From Streptoverticillium olivoreticuli subsp. olivoreticuli (GTDB lineage Bacteria > Actinomycetota > Actinomycetes > Streptomycetales > Streptomycetaceae): a DNA stretch of 64,000 nucleotides. The notes below the pieces were generated by a model, which did not search any database, was not told the origin of the DNA, and worked only from the letters and a program-made list of their open reading frames with translations. The stretch spans positions 8,087,501-8,151,500 of the forward strand of contig NZ_CP031455.1 of assembly GCF_003391135.1 (NCBI RefSeq), read 5' to 3'. The translations under genes and the position numbers were made by a program. This document shows positions 51,950 through 61,447 of the stretch, piece by piece. The first letter of the stretch is position 1; each line of letters begins with the position of its first letter.

Positions 51950-53284
51950 ATGACGCAATCCGAGTCCCTGCCTGTCGACGGTGGCGGAGCTGCCGATGCC
52001 CCGAACCCGGCGAAGGCAACGGGTGTCCGTTCCCCCTCCTCCCTTCGCCAACTCGCCGCCGCTTCGGTTGGTAATGCCGCCGAGTGGTACGACTGGTACG
52101 CCTACTCGTTCCTCGCGACCTACTTCGCCGACCAGGTTTTCCCCAAGGGCTCCGGGAATTCCCTGGTGCCCCTGCTGTCCAGTTTCGCCGTCTTCGCCGT
52201 CGGCTTTTTCATGCGCCCGGTCGGAGGGCTCCTGATGGGGGTCGTCGCCGACCGCCGCGGCCGGCGAGCCGCGCTCACCGTCACCATCCTGCTGATGGGA
52301 GGCGGCAGCCTGTTGGTGGCGCTCACGCCCACCTACGCCTCCGTGGGCGTCCTCGCTCCTGTGGTGCTCGTCGTTGCCCGACTGGTCCAAGGTCTGTCCG
52401 TCGGCGGGGAATTCGCGGCCTCGACGACCTTCCTCATCGAATCGGCGAGCCCGGGCCGCAGAGGGCTGTTCTCCAGCTTCCAATACGTGTCCACGACCAT
52501 CGGGCAACTCCTCGCCTCAGGAAGCGCGGCCCTCCTGGCACACCTCCTCACGGAGGAGCAAATGGGAGACTGGGGCTGGCGTGTTCCTTTTCTTCTCGGG
52601 GCCCTCATCAGCCTCGTCGGTTTCTGGATCCGGCAAGGAGCACGCGAGACCCACGAGGCGGTGCGACGGACAGGCGCGCGGCCCACGCTCTTCGAAGGGG
52701 TGCGCCGCTACCCTCGTCAGTCCCTGCTGATCTGCGGGATCACCGCGGGCGGCACTCTTGCCTACTACACCTGGACCACCTATCTGCCGACGTACGCTCA
52801 GGTGAACGCCAACTTCGGCAAAGGCGACGCACTGCTCGCCGGGACAATCTCCCTGGCTTTCTTCGCCGTACTCCAGCCGCTCGGCGGTCTGCTGTCGGAC
52901 CGCGTGGGGCGTAAGCCTCTGCTGATCGGCTTCGCGCTGGGATTCGCCGCTCTCGCGGTTCCTCTGCTGCACGCGATCGACGAGTCCTTCACCTCGCTGC
53001 TGTTGGTGCAGTGCGCCGGGATGGTGTTGCTCACGGGATACACCTCCGTTGCCGCGGCGGTGAACGCCGAGGTGTTCCCGGCACGCGTACGGGCCGCCGG
53101 AATCGGCTTTCCCTATTCCCTGACCGTCGCGCTCTTCGGCGGCACGGCACCCTATGTCGGCACCTGGTTCAAGCAGTCGGGCAATCCGGGTGCCTTCCCT
53201 TGGTACGTCGCCGGGCTGTGCCTGATCTCCGCCTGCGTCTATCTGGTGCTTCCGGAGACCGCGAAACGCCCGCTGGATCGCTAA
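51950..53284 (+). CDS. MFS transporter, metabolite:H+ symporter (MHS) type
   Basis: The 444-aa protein has twelve helices and MHS hallmarks: GNAAEWYDWYAYSFLATYFA at helix 1, FFMRPVGGLLMGVVADRRGR in the first loop (motif A) and GLSVGGEFAAS. This subfamily imports dicarboxylates, osmolytes or aromatic acids. GAGGGG lies upstream of ATG 51950. Its end overlaps the convergent CoA transferase by 4 bp. An acid taken up here could be a substrate for that enzyme, but this is speculation. Confidence 0.88.
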   Translation: MTQSESLPVDGGGAADAPNPAKATGVRSPSSLRQLAAASVGNAAEWYDWYAYSFLATYFADQVFPKGSGNSLVPLLSSFAVFAVGFFMRPVGGLLMGVVADRRGRRAALTVTILLMGGGSLLVALTPTYASVGVLAPVVLVVARLVQGLSVGGEFAASTTFLIESASPGRRGLFSSFQYVSTTIGQLLASGSAALLAHLLTEEQMGDWGWRVPFLLGALISLVGFWIRQGARETHEAVRRTGARPTLFEGVRRYPRQSLLICGITAGGTLAYYTWTTYLPTYAQVNANFGKGDALLAGTISLAFFAVLQPLGGLLSDRVGRKPLLIGFALGFAALAVPLLHAIDESFTSLLLVQCAGMVLLTGYTSVAAAVNAEVFPARVRAAGIGFPYSLTVALFGGTAPYVGTWFKQSGNPGAFPWYVAGLCLISACVYLVLPETAKRPLDR

Positions 53285-54432
53285 GGCACGCCGGGCTCCG
53301 GGAATTCCGCGCGGATCGCGGCTGTATGGGCGCCGAGCGCCGGCACCGCGCCCATCGCCGCCTCCCTGCCACCCACCTCGACCGGCGGAAGCAGGCCGCG
53401 CAACGGACCCGCTGGCGAGTCGAATCCGCGCCACCGGTCGCGCGCCGTCAACTGAGGGTGAGCGGCGAATTCGGCGACTGTCCGCAGCCGCGCATGGGCG
53501 ATTCCCGCTCCTTCGAGGAGGGCAAGAACCTCATCCGCCGTATGCGGGCGGAACTGTTTCTCGATCAAGGCTGTCAGATCGTCGTCGTGCGCCCGCCGCA
53601 GAGGATTGTCCGCGAAACGGGGGTCACGGATCAACGCGGCCTGCCCGAGCACACCTTCGCACAAGGAAACCCACTCGCGGTCGTTCTGCACACTGAGAAA
53701 CACCCGAGCGCCGTCCCCGCAACGGTAGTGACCATAAGGGGAGATGGTCGGGTGCCGGGCGCCGTTCCTGGAGACGGGCGGGCCGTCGTACGCCTCGGTG
53801 AAATACGGATGCCCCATCCACTCCGCGAGAGCGTCGAAGAGCGAGACCGACAGCTGCGACCCCTCTCCGGTGCGCTCGCGTTCGTACAGTGCGCTCAGTA
53901 TTCCCGTATAGGCGTACATGCCACCTGCGATGTCAGCGATGGAAATACCCGGCCGGGCCGGTGAGTCGGGATCGCCGGTGATCGAAACCAGTCCGGTCTC
54001 GCACTGCACGAGCAGGTCGTAGGCCTTCTTGTCCCGGTACGGCCCCGAGGTGCCGTAGCCGGAGACATCGCAGGTGATCAGGCGCGGGTGCCGGGCGCGC
54101 AACTCCCCGCTGCCGAAGCCGAGCCGCTCGGCGGCGCCGGGGCCGAGGTTCTGTATGAAGACATCGGCGCGGGCGAGCACGCGGTCCAGCAAGGAGCGGT
54201 CCGAGGCCGCCTTGAGGTCGAGGACGAGACTCTCCTTGCCCCGATTGACCCAGACGAAATAGGCCGAAAGCCCCTTGACACTGCGATCGTAGTCGCGGGC
54301 GAAATCTCCATGGCCCGGTCGCTCGACCTTGATCACGCGCGCGCCCAGATCTGCGAGCTGACGGGTGGCGAAGGGCGCGGCCACGGCCTGTTCGAGAGCG
54401 ACGACGGTGATGCCGTGCAGGGGAAGTGTCAA
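53281..54432 (-). CDS. CaiB/BaiF family III CoA transferase (383 aa)
   Basis: Moves CoA between carboxylic acids through an Asp-bound intermediate. LADLGARVIKVERPGHGDFA and VWVNRGKESLVLDLKAASDR are N-terminal hallmarks. The catalytic Asp should lie in the region of DKKAYDLLVQCETGLVSITG. GGMYAYTGILSALYERERTG follows. TTG 54432 is taken as the start because AAGGAG precedes it and the frame begins MTLPLHGITVVALEQ-like, the family start. Substrate unknown. Confidence 0.88.
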   Translation of the reverse strand: MTLPLHGITVVALEQAVAAPFATRQLADLGARVIKVERPGHGDFARDYDRSVKGLSAYFVWVNRGKESLVLDLKAASDRSLLDRVLARADVFIQNLGPGAAERLGFGSGELRARHPRLITCDVSGYGTSGPYRDKKAYDLLVQCETGLVSITGDPDSPARPGISIADIAGGMYAYTGILSALYERERTGEGSQLSVSLFDALAEWMGHPYFTEAYDGPPVSRNGARHPTISPYGHYRCGDGARVFLSVQNDREWVSLCEGVLGQAALIRDPRFADNPLRRAHDDDLTALIEKQFRPHTADEVLALLEGAGIAHARLRTVAEFAAHPQLTARDRWRGFDSPAGPLRGLLPPVEVGGREAAMGAVPALGAHTAAIRAEFPEPGVP

Positions 54433-54558
54433 CTCGACTCCTTGCTTGGATTATATGACCGGCCCTGTGGACAGTCCGTCACGCTCCGATCGCTCCGTGC
54501 ATAGCCTCGCGTCATGGACTTCGAAGAGCAGCACAGTGTCGGTGAGTTCCACGGGCGT

Positions 54559-57500
54559 TCAGGGGGCGGGCCGCAGCCGGTAGGAGTAGCTGTACTGGCG
54601 GTCGGCGTGCAGCAGATGGCGCTCCAGCGGCGCCGCCCCCCAGGAGTCGTTGCCGCCCACTCCCATCTGCCGGTGATTGACGCCCAGGAATGTCTCGCCG
54701 CGTGGCTCGAGCTCGTGAGGGTGGCGGGGCCCGTCCGCGTCGAAGGGTGTCCAAGGCAGGGCGCTGATCTCCAACAACCCCGCTGCACCCCCTGGTTCGG
54801 CCAGCACGGTAAGCCCGCTCCCGTCCCGCCCTGTGAGCGAGACACTGCGCACGTCCGTCACATTGCCGCTCTCCTGCGGACGGGCGTATGGCATGGTGGG
54901 CCTGTCCAAGAGGCGGTCGTAGCGGCCGACGAAGGACCCGGTGAACCGGTCCTGATAGTTCTCCTGCGGCCCCCGTCCGTACCAGCTGAGCGCCCGATAG
55001 GCGGCCGGTACGGTCAACAGGGCACCCACCAGTGGCAGGTCCGGGAGGCCCTGGCCGGGAAGCAGGGTATGGCGTACGTGCATCTCGCCGTCCCCGCGCA
55101 CGGTGAAGACGGTCGTCCAATGGGACACGGCGGGAGCCGTCGGAAGGGTCGCCGTGACGCTGAGGACGACCTCTCCGGACGCGGTCCGTGCGACCTCGAC
55201 CCCGGTGACAGTGCGATTGGCGCCCGCATCGCGCCAGGTGCGCGACGTGACCTGGACGCCCCGCCCGATGTCATTGTCGGTCGGCGCGCGCCAGAAGTTG
55301 GGTACGGGTCCGCCGGACAAGAGCGGTCGGCCGCCGTAGCGGTAGGTGGTGAGCGTTCCGGTGGACCTGTCCAGGACCAGATCGAGTTCCGGACCCGTGA
55401 CGGTGACGGTCTGCGCGGTCCGCGCGACGGAGAGGGCCTGAACGGGAGCGGGGCTGACGTGGGAGGGTGCCGGGGTGCCCCAGGGCAGGGCGAATTGCTC
55501 GGAGGCGACGACATGGCCCGCCGTGGCCCAGGATGTTGCGGTGCGGAGGGCGAAGGAGACGTTCAACCAGTACTCGGCGTCGGGCGCCGGTTGCTGCGGT
55601 GGCTTCAACGGCAGCTGTACGGCCGCGATTTCACCTGGTCCGGCTTGTGGCGGGGCAAGGGTGCCGTGCTGGACACGGACCCCGTCGCAGGTGACCTCCC
55701 ACAGCAGCTCGTATCCCCGGAGGTCGGTGAAGAGCTGACGGTTGTCGACCCGCACGACTCCGTTGCCGAGATCCCCGGCGGACATGCGCAGCGACTGATA
55801 GACCTTCTTGACCTCCTGAAGAGCGGGCCGTGGGGCGCGGTCGGCGTCGACGAGGCCGTTGCAGCAGAAGTTGCCGTCCGACGGGTGCCCAGGCTTCCAG
55901 TCACCGCCGTAGGAAAGGTAGTTGCCCTTGAGGCCGCCGGGGAGGGGGAGCCTGACGGCCTGATCGGCGAAGTCCCAGATGAACCCGCCATGCAGCAAGG
56001 GATGGGCGTCGATGACGTCCCAGTACTCCTTGAGATTCCCCGTGCTGTTGCCCATCGAGTGGGCGTACTCGCACAAGATGTATGGCTTGGTTCCGCCGGA
56101 CTTCCCGTAGGCCTCGACGGCGTCGGGCGTGGCATACATCCGAGACTCGATGTCCGCGACCTCGTTCATGCCCTCGTAGTGCACGGGACGGGACGGATCA
56201 CGATCGTGCACCCAGTCGGCCATGGCCTGGAAGGTGTCGCCCCGGCCGGCCTCGTTGCCCAGCGACCAGACCACGACACAGGGGTGGTTCTTGTCCCGCT
56301 CGACGAGACTGCGGACCCGGTCGAGGCAGGCGGCCGCCCACTCGGGACGGCTCGTCGGCACCGTCTCCCGTACGTCATGCGTCTCCAGGTTGGCCTCGTC
56401 GATCACATAGAGGCCGTATGCGTCGCACAGTTCGAGCCAGCGCGGATGATTGGGGTAATGGGAGGTACGGACGGCGTTGATGTTGTGCTGCTTCATGATG
56501 CGGATGTCCTGCACCATGCGGTGCAGGGGTACCGCTTGCCCGTGATCCGGATCGGATTCGTGCCGGTTCACCCCGCGGAAGACGAGCGGTTTTCCGTTGA
56601 TCGTGAGTTCGCCCCGCGCGCAGGAGACGGCACGGAAACCGACGCGAGTGCGCTGGACTTCGAGAATGCGGCCCTCCGCATCGGCCAGCTCGACCGTGAC
56701 GTCGTAGAGGTTCGGCGCCTCGGCGGACCACAGCGACGGCCGTGGGACGTGGGCACCGATCTCGATCACCGCTTCCCCGGTGGCGGCGTCGAACCGAGCG
56801 GTGCCGGTACGGGAGAGGACACGGGCACCCTCCGCGTCGTGCAGGCCGACACGGACGAGATGGTCGGCCGGAGTGGCTGTCGACCCGGCCCGCAGGGTCA
56901 CCTGCGCCACCAGCTCGGCGTCGCGGAAGTCGGCGTCGAGTTCGGTGCGGACGAAGAGGTCGTGCACATGGACCTGAGGCACGGAGAGGAGGTGGACATC
57001 GCGGAAGATCCCGGACAGGTCGATCATGTCCTGGTCCTCCAGCCAACTGCCGTTGGACCAGCGGTAGACCTCGACCGCCAGCGTGTTCTCCTCCGCGCCC
57101 CGGTCCGTCCGCAGATAGGGGCTGAGGTCGAACTCGGCAGGGGAGTAACTGTCCTCGCTGTAGCCGACGGGCTCGCCGTTCACCCAGATGAAGAACGCGG
57201 ACTTGACGCCCTGGAAGGAGATCAGGATCCGGCGCCCGTGCCACTCGTCGGGGACGGTGAAGGTGCGCCGGTAGGAACCGACCGGGTTGAAGCCGGTCGG
57301 CGCGTGCGGGGGTGTGGGCTGCTCGTATCCGGTCCAGGGGTAGCGGACGTTGAAATAGGTCGGCTCGGGGTAGCCCTGCATCTCCCAGTTGCCGGGTACC
57401 GCGATGCGGTCCCAGCCGGTGTCGTCGAAATCGGGGGGCCAGAAGTCCAGGGGACGTTCCGCCGGGTTCCTGGACCAGGCGAAGCGCCACTCGCCGTTGA

Positions 57501-57663
57501 GCGAGCGGTAGTACGGCGAGTCGGCGGGCCCGGAGGAGAGGGCGGACCGCACATCGGCGAAGGGGACGAGCGGGCTACGGGCGGATTCCCGGTTCATCTG
57601 GAAAACCTCGGGGGAAGCACCGGTGACGACGGTGGCGCGGGGGTCCGGTCGTGGTGCGCGCAT
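54559..57663 (-). CDS. lacZ: Beta-galactosidase, glycoside hydrolase family 2
   Basis: Cytoplasmic GH2 enzyme of 1034 aa, the length of E. coli LacZ and with the same five-domain plan. It has a jelly-roll domain with LNGEWRFAWSRNPAERPLDF and PGNWEMQGYPEPTYFNVRYP, then GKPLVFRGVNRHESDPDHGQ. The acid/base Glu is in VWSLGNEAGRGD and the nucleophile Glu in YILCEYAHSMGNSTG. The C-terminal domain starts near NFWRAPTDNDIGRG. No signal peptide. ATG 57663 lies 3 bp after the lutC stop with CGGAG upstream, so it is coupled to the lactate-utilisation genes. Confidence 0.92.
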   Translation of the reverse strand: MRAPRPDPRATVVTGASPEVFQMNRESARSPLVPFADVRSALSSGPADSPYYRSLNGEWRFAWSRNPAERPLDFWPPDFDDTGWDRIAVPGNWEMQGYPEPTYFNVRYPWTGYEQPTPPHAPTGFNPVGSYRRTFTVPDEWHGRRILISFQGVKSAFFIWVNGEPVGYSEDSYSPAEFDLSPYLRTDRGAEENTLAVEVYRWSNGSWLEDQDMIDLSGIFRDVHLLSVPQVHVHDLFVRTELDADFRDAELVAQVTLRAGSTATPADHLVRVGLHDAEGARVLSRTGTARFDAATGEAVIEIGAHVPRPSLWSAEAPNLYDVTVELADAEGRILEVQRTRVGFRAVSCARGELTINGKPLVFRGVNRHESDPDHGQAVPLHRMVQDIRIMKQHNINAVRTSHYPNHPRWLELCDAYGLYVIDEANLETHDVRETVPTSRPEWAAACLDRVRSLVERDKNHPCVVVWSLGNEAGRGDTFQAMADWVHDRDPSRPVHYEGMNEVADIESRMYATPDAVEAYGKSGGTKPYILCEYAHSMGNSTGNLKEYWDVIDAHPLLHGGFIWDFADQAVRLPLPGGLKGNYLSYGGDWKPGHPSDGNFCCNGLVDADRAPRPALQEVKKVYQSLRMSAGDLGNGVVRVDNRQLFTDLRGYELLWEVTCDGVRVQHGTLAPPQAGPGEIAAVQLPLKPPQQPAPDAEYWLNVSFALRTATSWATAGHVVASEQFALPWGTPAPSHVSPAPVQALSVARTAQTVTVTGPELDLVLDRSTGTLTTYRYGGRPLLSGGPVPNFWRAPTDNDIGRGVQVTSRTWRDAGANRTVTGVEVARTASGEVVLSVTATLPTAPAVSHWTTVFTVRGDGEMHVRHTLLPGQGLPDLPLVGALLTVPAAYRALSWYGRGPQENYQDRFTGSFVGRYDRLLDRPTMPYARPQESGNVTDVRSVSLTGRDGSGLTVLAEPGGAAGLLEISALPWTPFDADGPRHPHELEPRGETFLGVNHRQMGVGGNDSWGAAPLERHLLHADRQYSYSYRLRPAP

Positions 57664-57666
57664 GCG

Positions 57667-58368
57667 TCAACTCCGAACGTCGAAGGGGTACGCGGAGGTG
57701 GGCCGAGGATCTCCCGCCACGAGGATCACTTCCAACGTGCGTGGACCGTGAACTCCTTCGACCCGGTCCAGCTCGATGTCGCTGGTCGCGGAAGGGCCCG
57801 AGATCCAGGTCAGCGGACGGTCCGGCGCCAGGCGGAGGAGGGCCTGGGGCACGGAGTCCACGACCTGGTCCGCGATCCGCACCACGCACAGGTGGTGGTC
57901 GGGTACGAGCGAGATGCTGCGGCGCCCCTGGTCCGGGCCCGCGTCGAGGACGACTGTGCCGGTCTCGGCGATGGCCAGCGCACAGCCTGTGACGACGCTG
58001 TCGATCGCGTCCAGTTCGCCCGGCGACAGCGCGGCGGATGCGGAGTCGGTCACGATGTCCACCGGTGCCTCGGCGAGCCAACGGTCCGGCAGCCCGGTCG
58101 GCACGACCACGCGCCGTGCGCCCCGGGCGGCCAGCAGACGCGAAAGGAGCACGGGCAGACCGGCCTCGTCCGAGCGGTGCACGAGGGCGCGGTAGTCCGT
58201 CAGGTTCCGGGCGAGCAGATCGACGGACTCGATGGGGGTGTGCTGCCCGTGCGTGGACAGATAGTCGCGTGCCACGGGGTGACCTTCCGGGAGCTCGTCG
58301 TGCGGCACGTCCGCCAGCGCGCGCCGCACGCGTCCCAGGATCCGTTCCCTGCTCGCGGCGGTGTTCAT
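57667..58368 (-). CDS. lutC: Lactate utilisation protein C
   Basis: LUD-domain subunit of the L-lactate oxidation complex, 233 aa. VVVPTGLPDRWLAEAPVDIV, VTGCALAIAETGTVVLDAG and GRRSISLVPDHHLCVVRIAD, followed by ISGPSATSDIELDRVEGVHG, are the family hallmark stretches. ATG overlaps the lutB stop (ATGA). Third gene of lutABC. Confidence 0.92.
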   Translation of the reverse strand: MNTAASRERILGRVRRALADVPHDELPEGHPVARDYLSTHGQHTPIESVDLLARNLTDYRALVHRSDEAGLPVLLSRLLAARGARRVVVPTGLPDRWLAEAPVDIVTDSASAALSPGELDAIDSVVTGCALAIAETGTVVLDAGPDQGRRSISLVPDHHLCVVRIADQVVDSVPQALLRLAPDRPLTWISGPSATSDIELDRVEGVHGPRTLEVILVAGDPRPTSAYPFDVRS

Positions 58369-59918
58369 GTCGCGTCCCCTCGCGTACGGGCCCACCAGTC
58401 CCGGAAGGATTCAGCCGGTACGTCGGGCAGCTCCCGGGTGTCCGTCCAGGCCCGGCCCGGGCCGGGAAGCCGTCCGGGGAGGAGCCCGCGGGTACGGGAC
58501 AGGAGCCGCTGGCCGTGGCGCAGCGCACCCGGGTGGTCGAACGTCCAGCGGGCGGCCCGCATCATGGCGCGCTCGGCCCGGTGTCTCCTGGCCGGCTTGA
58601 TGACGGTCCGTGTTCCGCGCAGGGTCACCACGCCTCCTTCCACGACCCGCTCACGCAGATGGACCAGGACCTCCGGGATGTCGATGGCGACCGGGCACAC
58701 CTCGAAACAGGCGCCGCACAGCGACGAGGCATACGGAAGGGACTCCTCCAGTGGGGAGGCGAGACCGCGCAGCTGGGGGGTGAGGATCGCGCCGATCGGG
58801 CCTGGGTACGGCGAGCCGTACGCATGGCCCCCGGCCCGCTCGTACACGGGACAGACGTTCAGGCAGGCCGAGCAGCGGATGCAGCGCAGTGCCTGGCGGC
58901 CGACCTGGTCCGCGAGGGTGTCCGTGCGGCCGTTGTCGAGCAGCACAAGATGGAAGAAGCGCGGGCCGTCGCCGTCGGTGGTGCCTGTCCACATCGACGT
59001 GTACGGGTTCATCCGCTCCGCCGTCGAGGAGCGGGGCAGGGTCTGGAGGAAGACCTCCAGATCCCGCCACGTCGGCACGACCTTCTCGATACCGACGACC
59101 GAGATCAGCGTCTCCGGGAGGGTCAGACACATCCGGCCGTTGCCCTCGGACTCGACGATCACCAAGGTGCCGGTCTCGGCGACCATGAAGTTCGCCCCGG
59201 AGACACCGACCTTGGCGCGCAGGAACTTCTCCCGCAGATGCAGCCGTGCCGCCTCGGCGAGATCGGCCGACCGGTCGCTCAGTCCCTCGGGTGCCGGGCG
59301 CCCCCAGTTCGCCATGCGGTCGCGGAAGATATCGCGGATCTCACCGCGGTTGCGGTGGATCGCGGGGACCAGGATGTGCGAGGGGAGGTCGTCACCGAGC
59401 TGGACGATCAGTTCGGCGAGGTCGGTCTCGTAGGCGTGGATCCCGGCCCGCTCCAGAGCCTCGTTGAGACCGATCTCCTGGGTGGTCATCGACTTGACCT
59501 TCACGACTTCGGTCTCACCGGTGGCCCGCACCAGCTCCGTGACGATGCGATTCGCCTCCGCGGCGTCGGCCGCCCAGTGCACCCTGCCGCCCGCGCGGGT
59601 CACGGACTCCTCCAACTGCACGAGGTAGTGGTCGAGATGGCGCAAGGTCCGGTCCTTGATCGCGGCTCCTGCGCTGCGCAGCCGGTCCCAGTCGGCCAAT
59701 TCAGCGACCGCCTGGGCACGTTTCGCACGGATGGTGTGTGTCGCGTGGCGGAGGTTGGAGCGCAGCCGGCTGTCACGGGTCGAGACGGCCGCGGCCTGAG
59801 GGAAGGCCGGCATGCCCAGATAGGTGGCGCTGTGAGGCCGGCCCAGGGAACCGCCGTCGGCCTGGTCCGACGGCCCCGTCGCACTGCCCACGTGACGACC
59901 CTTGCGACCGCTGCTCAC
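58365..59918 (-). CDS. lutB: Lactate utilisation iron-sulfur protein B
   Basis: The 517-aa fusion of a LUD domain and a ferredoxin-like domain. Two 4Fe-4S clusters are bound by CIRCSACLNVCPVYERAGGH and CGACFEVCPVAIDIPEV (about residues 350-420). The N-terminal LUD part includes KVKSMTTQEIGLNEALERAG and ETGTLVIVESEGNGRMCLTL. GTG start overlapping lutA (GTGA). Electron-transferring core of the lactate-to-pyruvate complex; the N-terminus is about 30 residues longer than typical and looks disordered. Confidence 0.92.
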   Translation of the reverse strand: MSSGRKGRHVGSATGPSDQADGGSLGRPHSATYLGMPAFPQAAAVSTRDSRLRSNLRHATHTIRAKRAQAVAELADWDRLRSAGAAIKDRTLRHLDHYLVQLEESVTRAGGRVHWAADAAEANRIVTELVRATGETEVVKVKSMTTQEIGLNEALERAGIHAYETDLAELIVQLGDDLPSHILVPAIHRNRGEIRDIFRDRMANWGRPAPEGLSDRSADLAEAARLHLREKFLRAKVGVSGANFMVAETGTLVIVESEGNGRMCLTLPETLISVVGIEKVVPTWRDLEVFLQTLPRSSTAERMNPYTSMWTGTTDGDGPRFFHLVLLDNGRTDTLADQVGRQALRCIRCSACLNVCPVYERAGGHAYGSPYPGPIGAILTPQLRGLASPLEESLPYASSLCGACFEVCPVAIDIPEVLVHLRERVVEGGVVTLRGTRTVIKPARRHRAERAMMRAARWTFDHPGALRHGQRLLSRTRGLLPGRLPGPGRAWTDTRELPDVPAESFRDWWARTRGDAT

Positions 59919-60667
59919 CGGAGGTCGCCCTCCTCGCCGGCGAGTACCTCCGCGATATGGACGGGACGCACGGCCGAACCTTCACGGGAGAGGATGCCAC
60001 CGATGTGCATCAGACAGGAGTTGTCGACCGCGCACACAGCCTGCGCGCCGGTCGCTGTGGCGGCGCGTGCCTTGTCGCTGCCCATCGCGGCGGACACGGC
60101 GGGGTTCTTCACCGCGAAGGTGCCGCCGAAACCACAGCATTCCTCCGCTCCCGCCAACTCCCGTAGTTCGAGCCCCTTCACCTGCTCCAGCAGGCGTCGG
60201 GGGCGGTCGCCGAGGCCCAGGACCCGAAGTCCATGGCACGTGGGGTGGTAGGTGACGGTATGCGGGAAGTACGCGCCGACGTCCGTCACACCGAGGACAT
60301 CCACGAGGAATTCCGTCAGCTCATAGGTTTTGGCCACCGCGGCGGCCGCCACCTCGGACAGTTCGTCGCCCCGCCCCTCGGCGGCGGCCTTCGCGGCGAG
60401 CCGGGGGTAGTTGTCACGGACCATGGCGGCGCAGGAACCCGACGGGGTGACCACGTAGTCATGGTCGCGGAAGGCGGCGCCGTAACGGAGCATCAGCGGC
60501 TCGGTCTCGTGGCGGTATCCCGTGTTGAAGAGCGGCTGACCGCAGCAGCTCTGTTCCATGGGGAAGTCGACCCGCACACCGAGCCGTTCCAGCAGGGTGA
60601 CGACCGCCTGGCCCGTACGCGGGTAGAGCGTGTCATTGACACAGGTGACGAACAGCCCTACGCGCAT
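59915..60667 (-). CDS. lutA: Lactate utilisation protein A
   Basis: Cysteine-rich (CCG) subunit of 250 aa with two CCG domains: MEQSCCGQPLFNTGYRHET and AGAEECCGFGGTFAVKNPAV. Both occur in heterodisulfide-reductase-like subunits of LutABC. First gene of the lutA-lutB-lutC-lacZ operon, ATG 60667 after GGGGAACATG. In Bacillus and others LutABC oxidises L-lactate. No LutR-type regulator gene lies next to it here. Confidence 0.93.
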   Translation of the reverse strand: MRVGLFVTCVNDTLYPRTGQAVVTLLERLGVRVDFPMEQSCCGQPLFNTGYRHETEPLMLRYGAAFRDHDYVVTPSGSCAAMVRDNYPRLAAKAAAEGRGDELSEVAAAAVAKTYELTEFLVDVLGVTDVGAYFPHTVTYHPTCHGLRVLGLGDRPRRLLEQVKGLELRELAGAEECCGFGGTFAVKNPAVSAAMGSDKARAATATGAQAVCAVDNSCLMHIGGILSREGSAVRPVHIAEVLAGEEGDLR

Positions 60668-60836
60668 GTTCCCCTCCCGGCCGTCGGCCTGATCATCCGG
60701 CGCCTCATACTGCCGCAGCGGGCGACCGCTGTGAAGGACCGGCTTGCATCGGGCGACCGTCCGGATCCGCGGTCACCACAGGCGCCGTGGATGGGTCGGC
60801 GGCGGGGTTTGCCGACATTCCGCTTGAATGTGGGGC

Positions 60837-61262
60837 ATGGCTGATACCACCTTCACTTCCCGCACGATCGGCATCACGACCGGTTCCACGCAGACCGTGT
60901 ACGACCTCACGGAGGAGTGCGCCGCCTTCCTGCGCGAGGTCGCTCCGGGGCGCGATGGACTGCTGAATGTCTTTACACCGCACGCGACCGCGGGTCTGGC
61001 CGTCATCGAGACCGGCTCGGGCAGCGACCACGATCTGCTGGCGGCCCTCGGTGACCTTCTTCCCGCCGATGACCGCTGGCGGCACCGTCACGGCACCCCC
61101 GGGCACGGCCGGGACCACGTCCTGCCCGCACTGGTCCCGCCGCACGCCACGCTGCCCGTGGTCGACGGTGAACTGGAACTGGGGACCTGGCAGTCGGTCG
61201 TCCTGGTGGATACGAACGTGGACAACCCGGACCGGAAGGTCCGCCTGTCCTTCCTCGGCTGA
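60837..61262 (+). CDS. YjbQ-family protein (141 aa)
   Basis: UPF0047/YjbQ fold, a small beta-sandwich with a conserved His/Asp site, described as having weak thiamine-phosphate synthase-like activity. LLNVFTPHATAGLAVIETG and LPADDRWRHRHGTPGHGRD, then HATLPVVDGELELGTWQSVV, are the family stretches. ATG 60837 chosen; GTG 60828 is possible. Divergent from lutA. Confidence 0.88.
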   Translation: MADTTFTSRTIGITTGSTQTVYDLTEECAAFLREVAPGRDGLLNVFTPHATAGLAVIETGSGSDHDLLAALGDLLPADDRWRHRHGTPGHGRDHVLPALVPPHATLPVVDGELELGTWQSVVLVDTNVDNPDRKVRLSFLG

Positions 61263-61373
61263 CAGCGGCTGACAGCAACTGATCGCGCTCGGCGGCGGTC
61301 GATCGCGGTCGGCAGGGCTCGCCGCGCTCGCCGGATCCGACGCCCCGCGCAGCCCCCGTGCCCTCACAACAAT

Positions 61374-61401
61374 GGCCCTACCAGGCGATCCTGGTAGGGC
61401 C
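61374..61401. terminator. Strong bidirectional terminator hairpin
   Basis: Perfect 12-bp arms GGCCCTACCAGG and CCTGGTAGGGCC around a CGAT loop. It lies between the ends of the convergent YjbQ and carboxypeptidase genes. The stem is 67% GC. No T-run follows, as is usual in Streptomyces. Confidence 0.85.
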
Positions 61402-61447
61402 TTGGCGCATGGCCGGAAGGCTCATCCGCAGTCGCTCACCGGGGCAC

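Noticed and set aside
54514..59433. Plus-strand open frame of 1639 codons opposite lacZ and lutABC
   Set aside because: High-GC antisense artefact: composition is non-protein-like and the minus-strand genes have full catalytic motifs and coupling.
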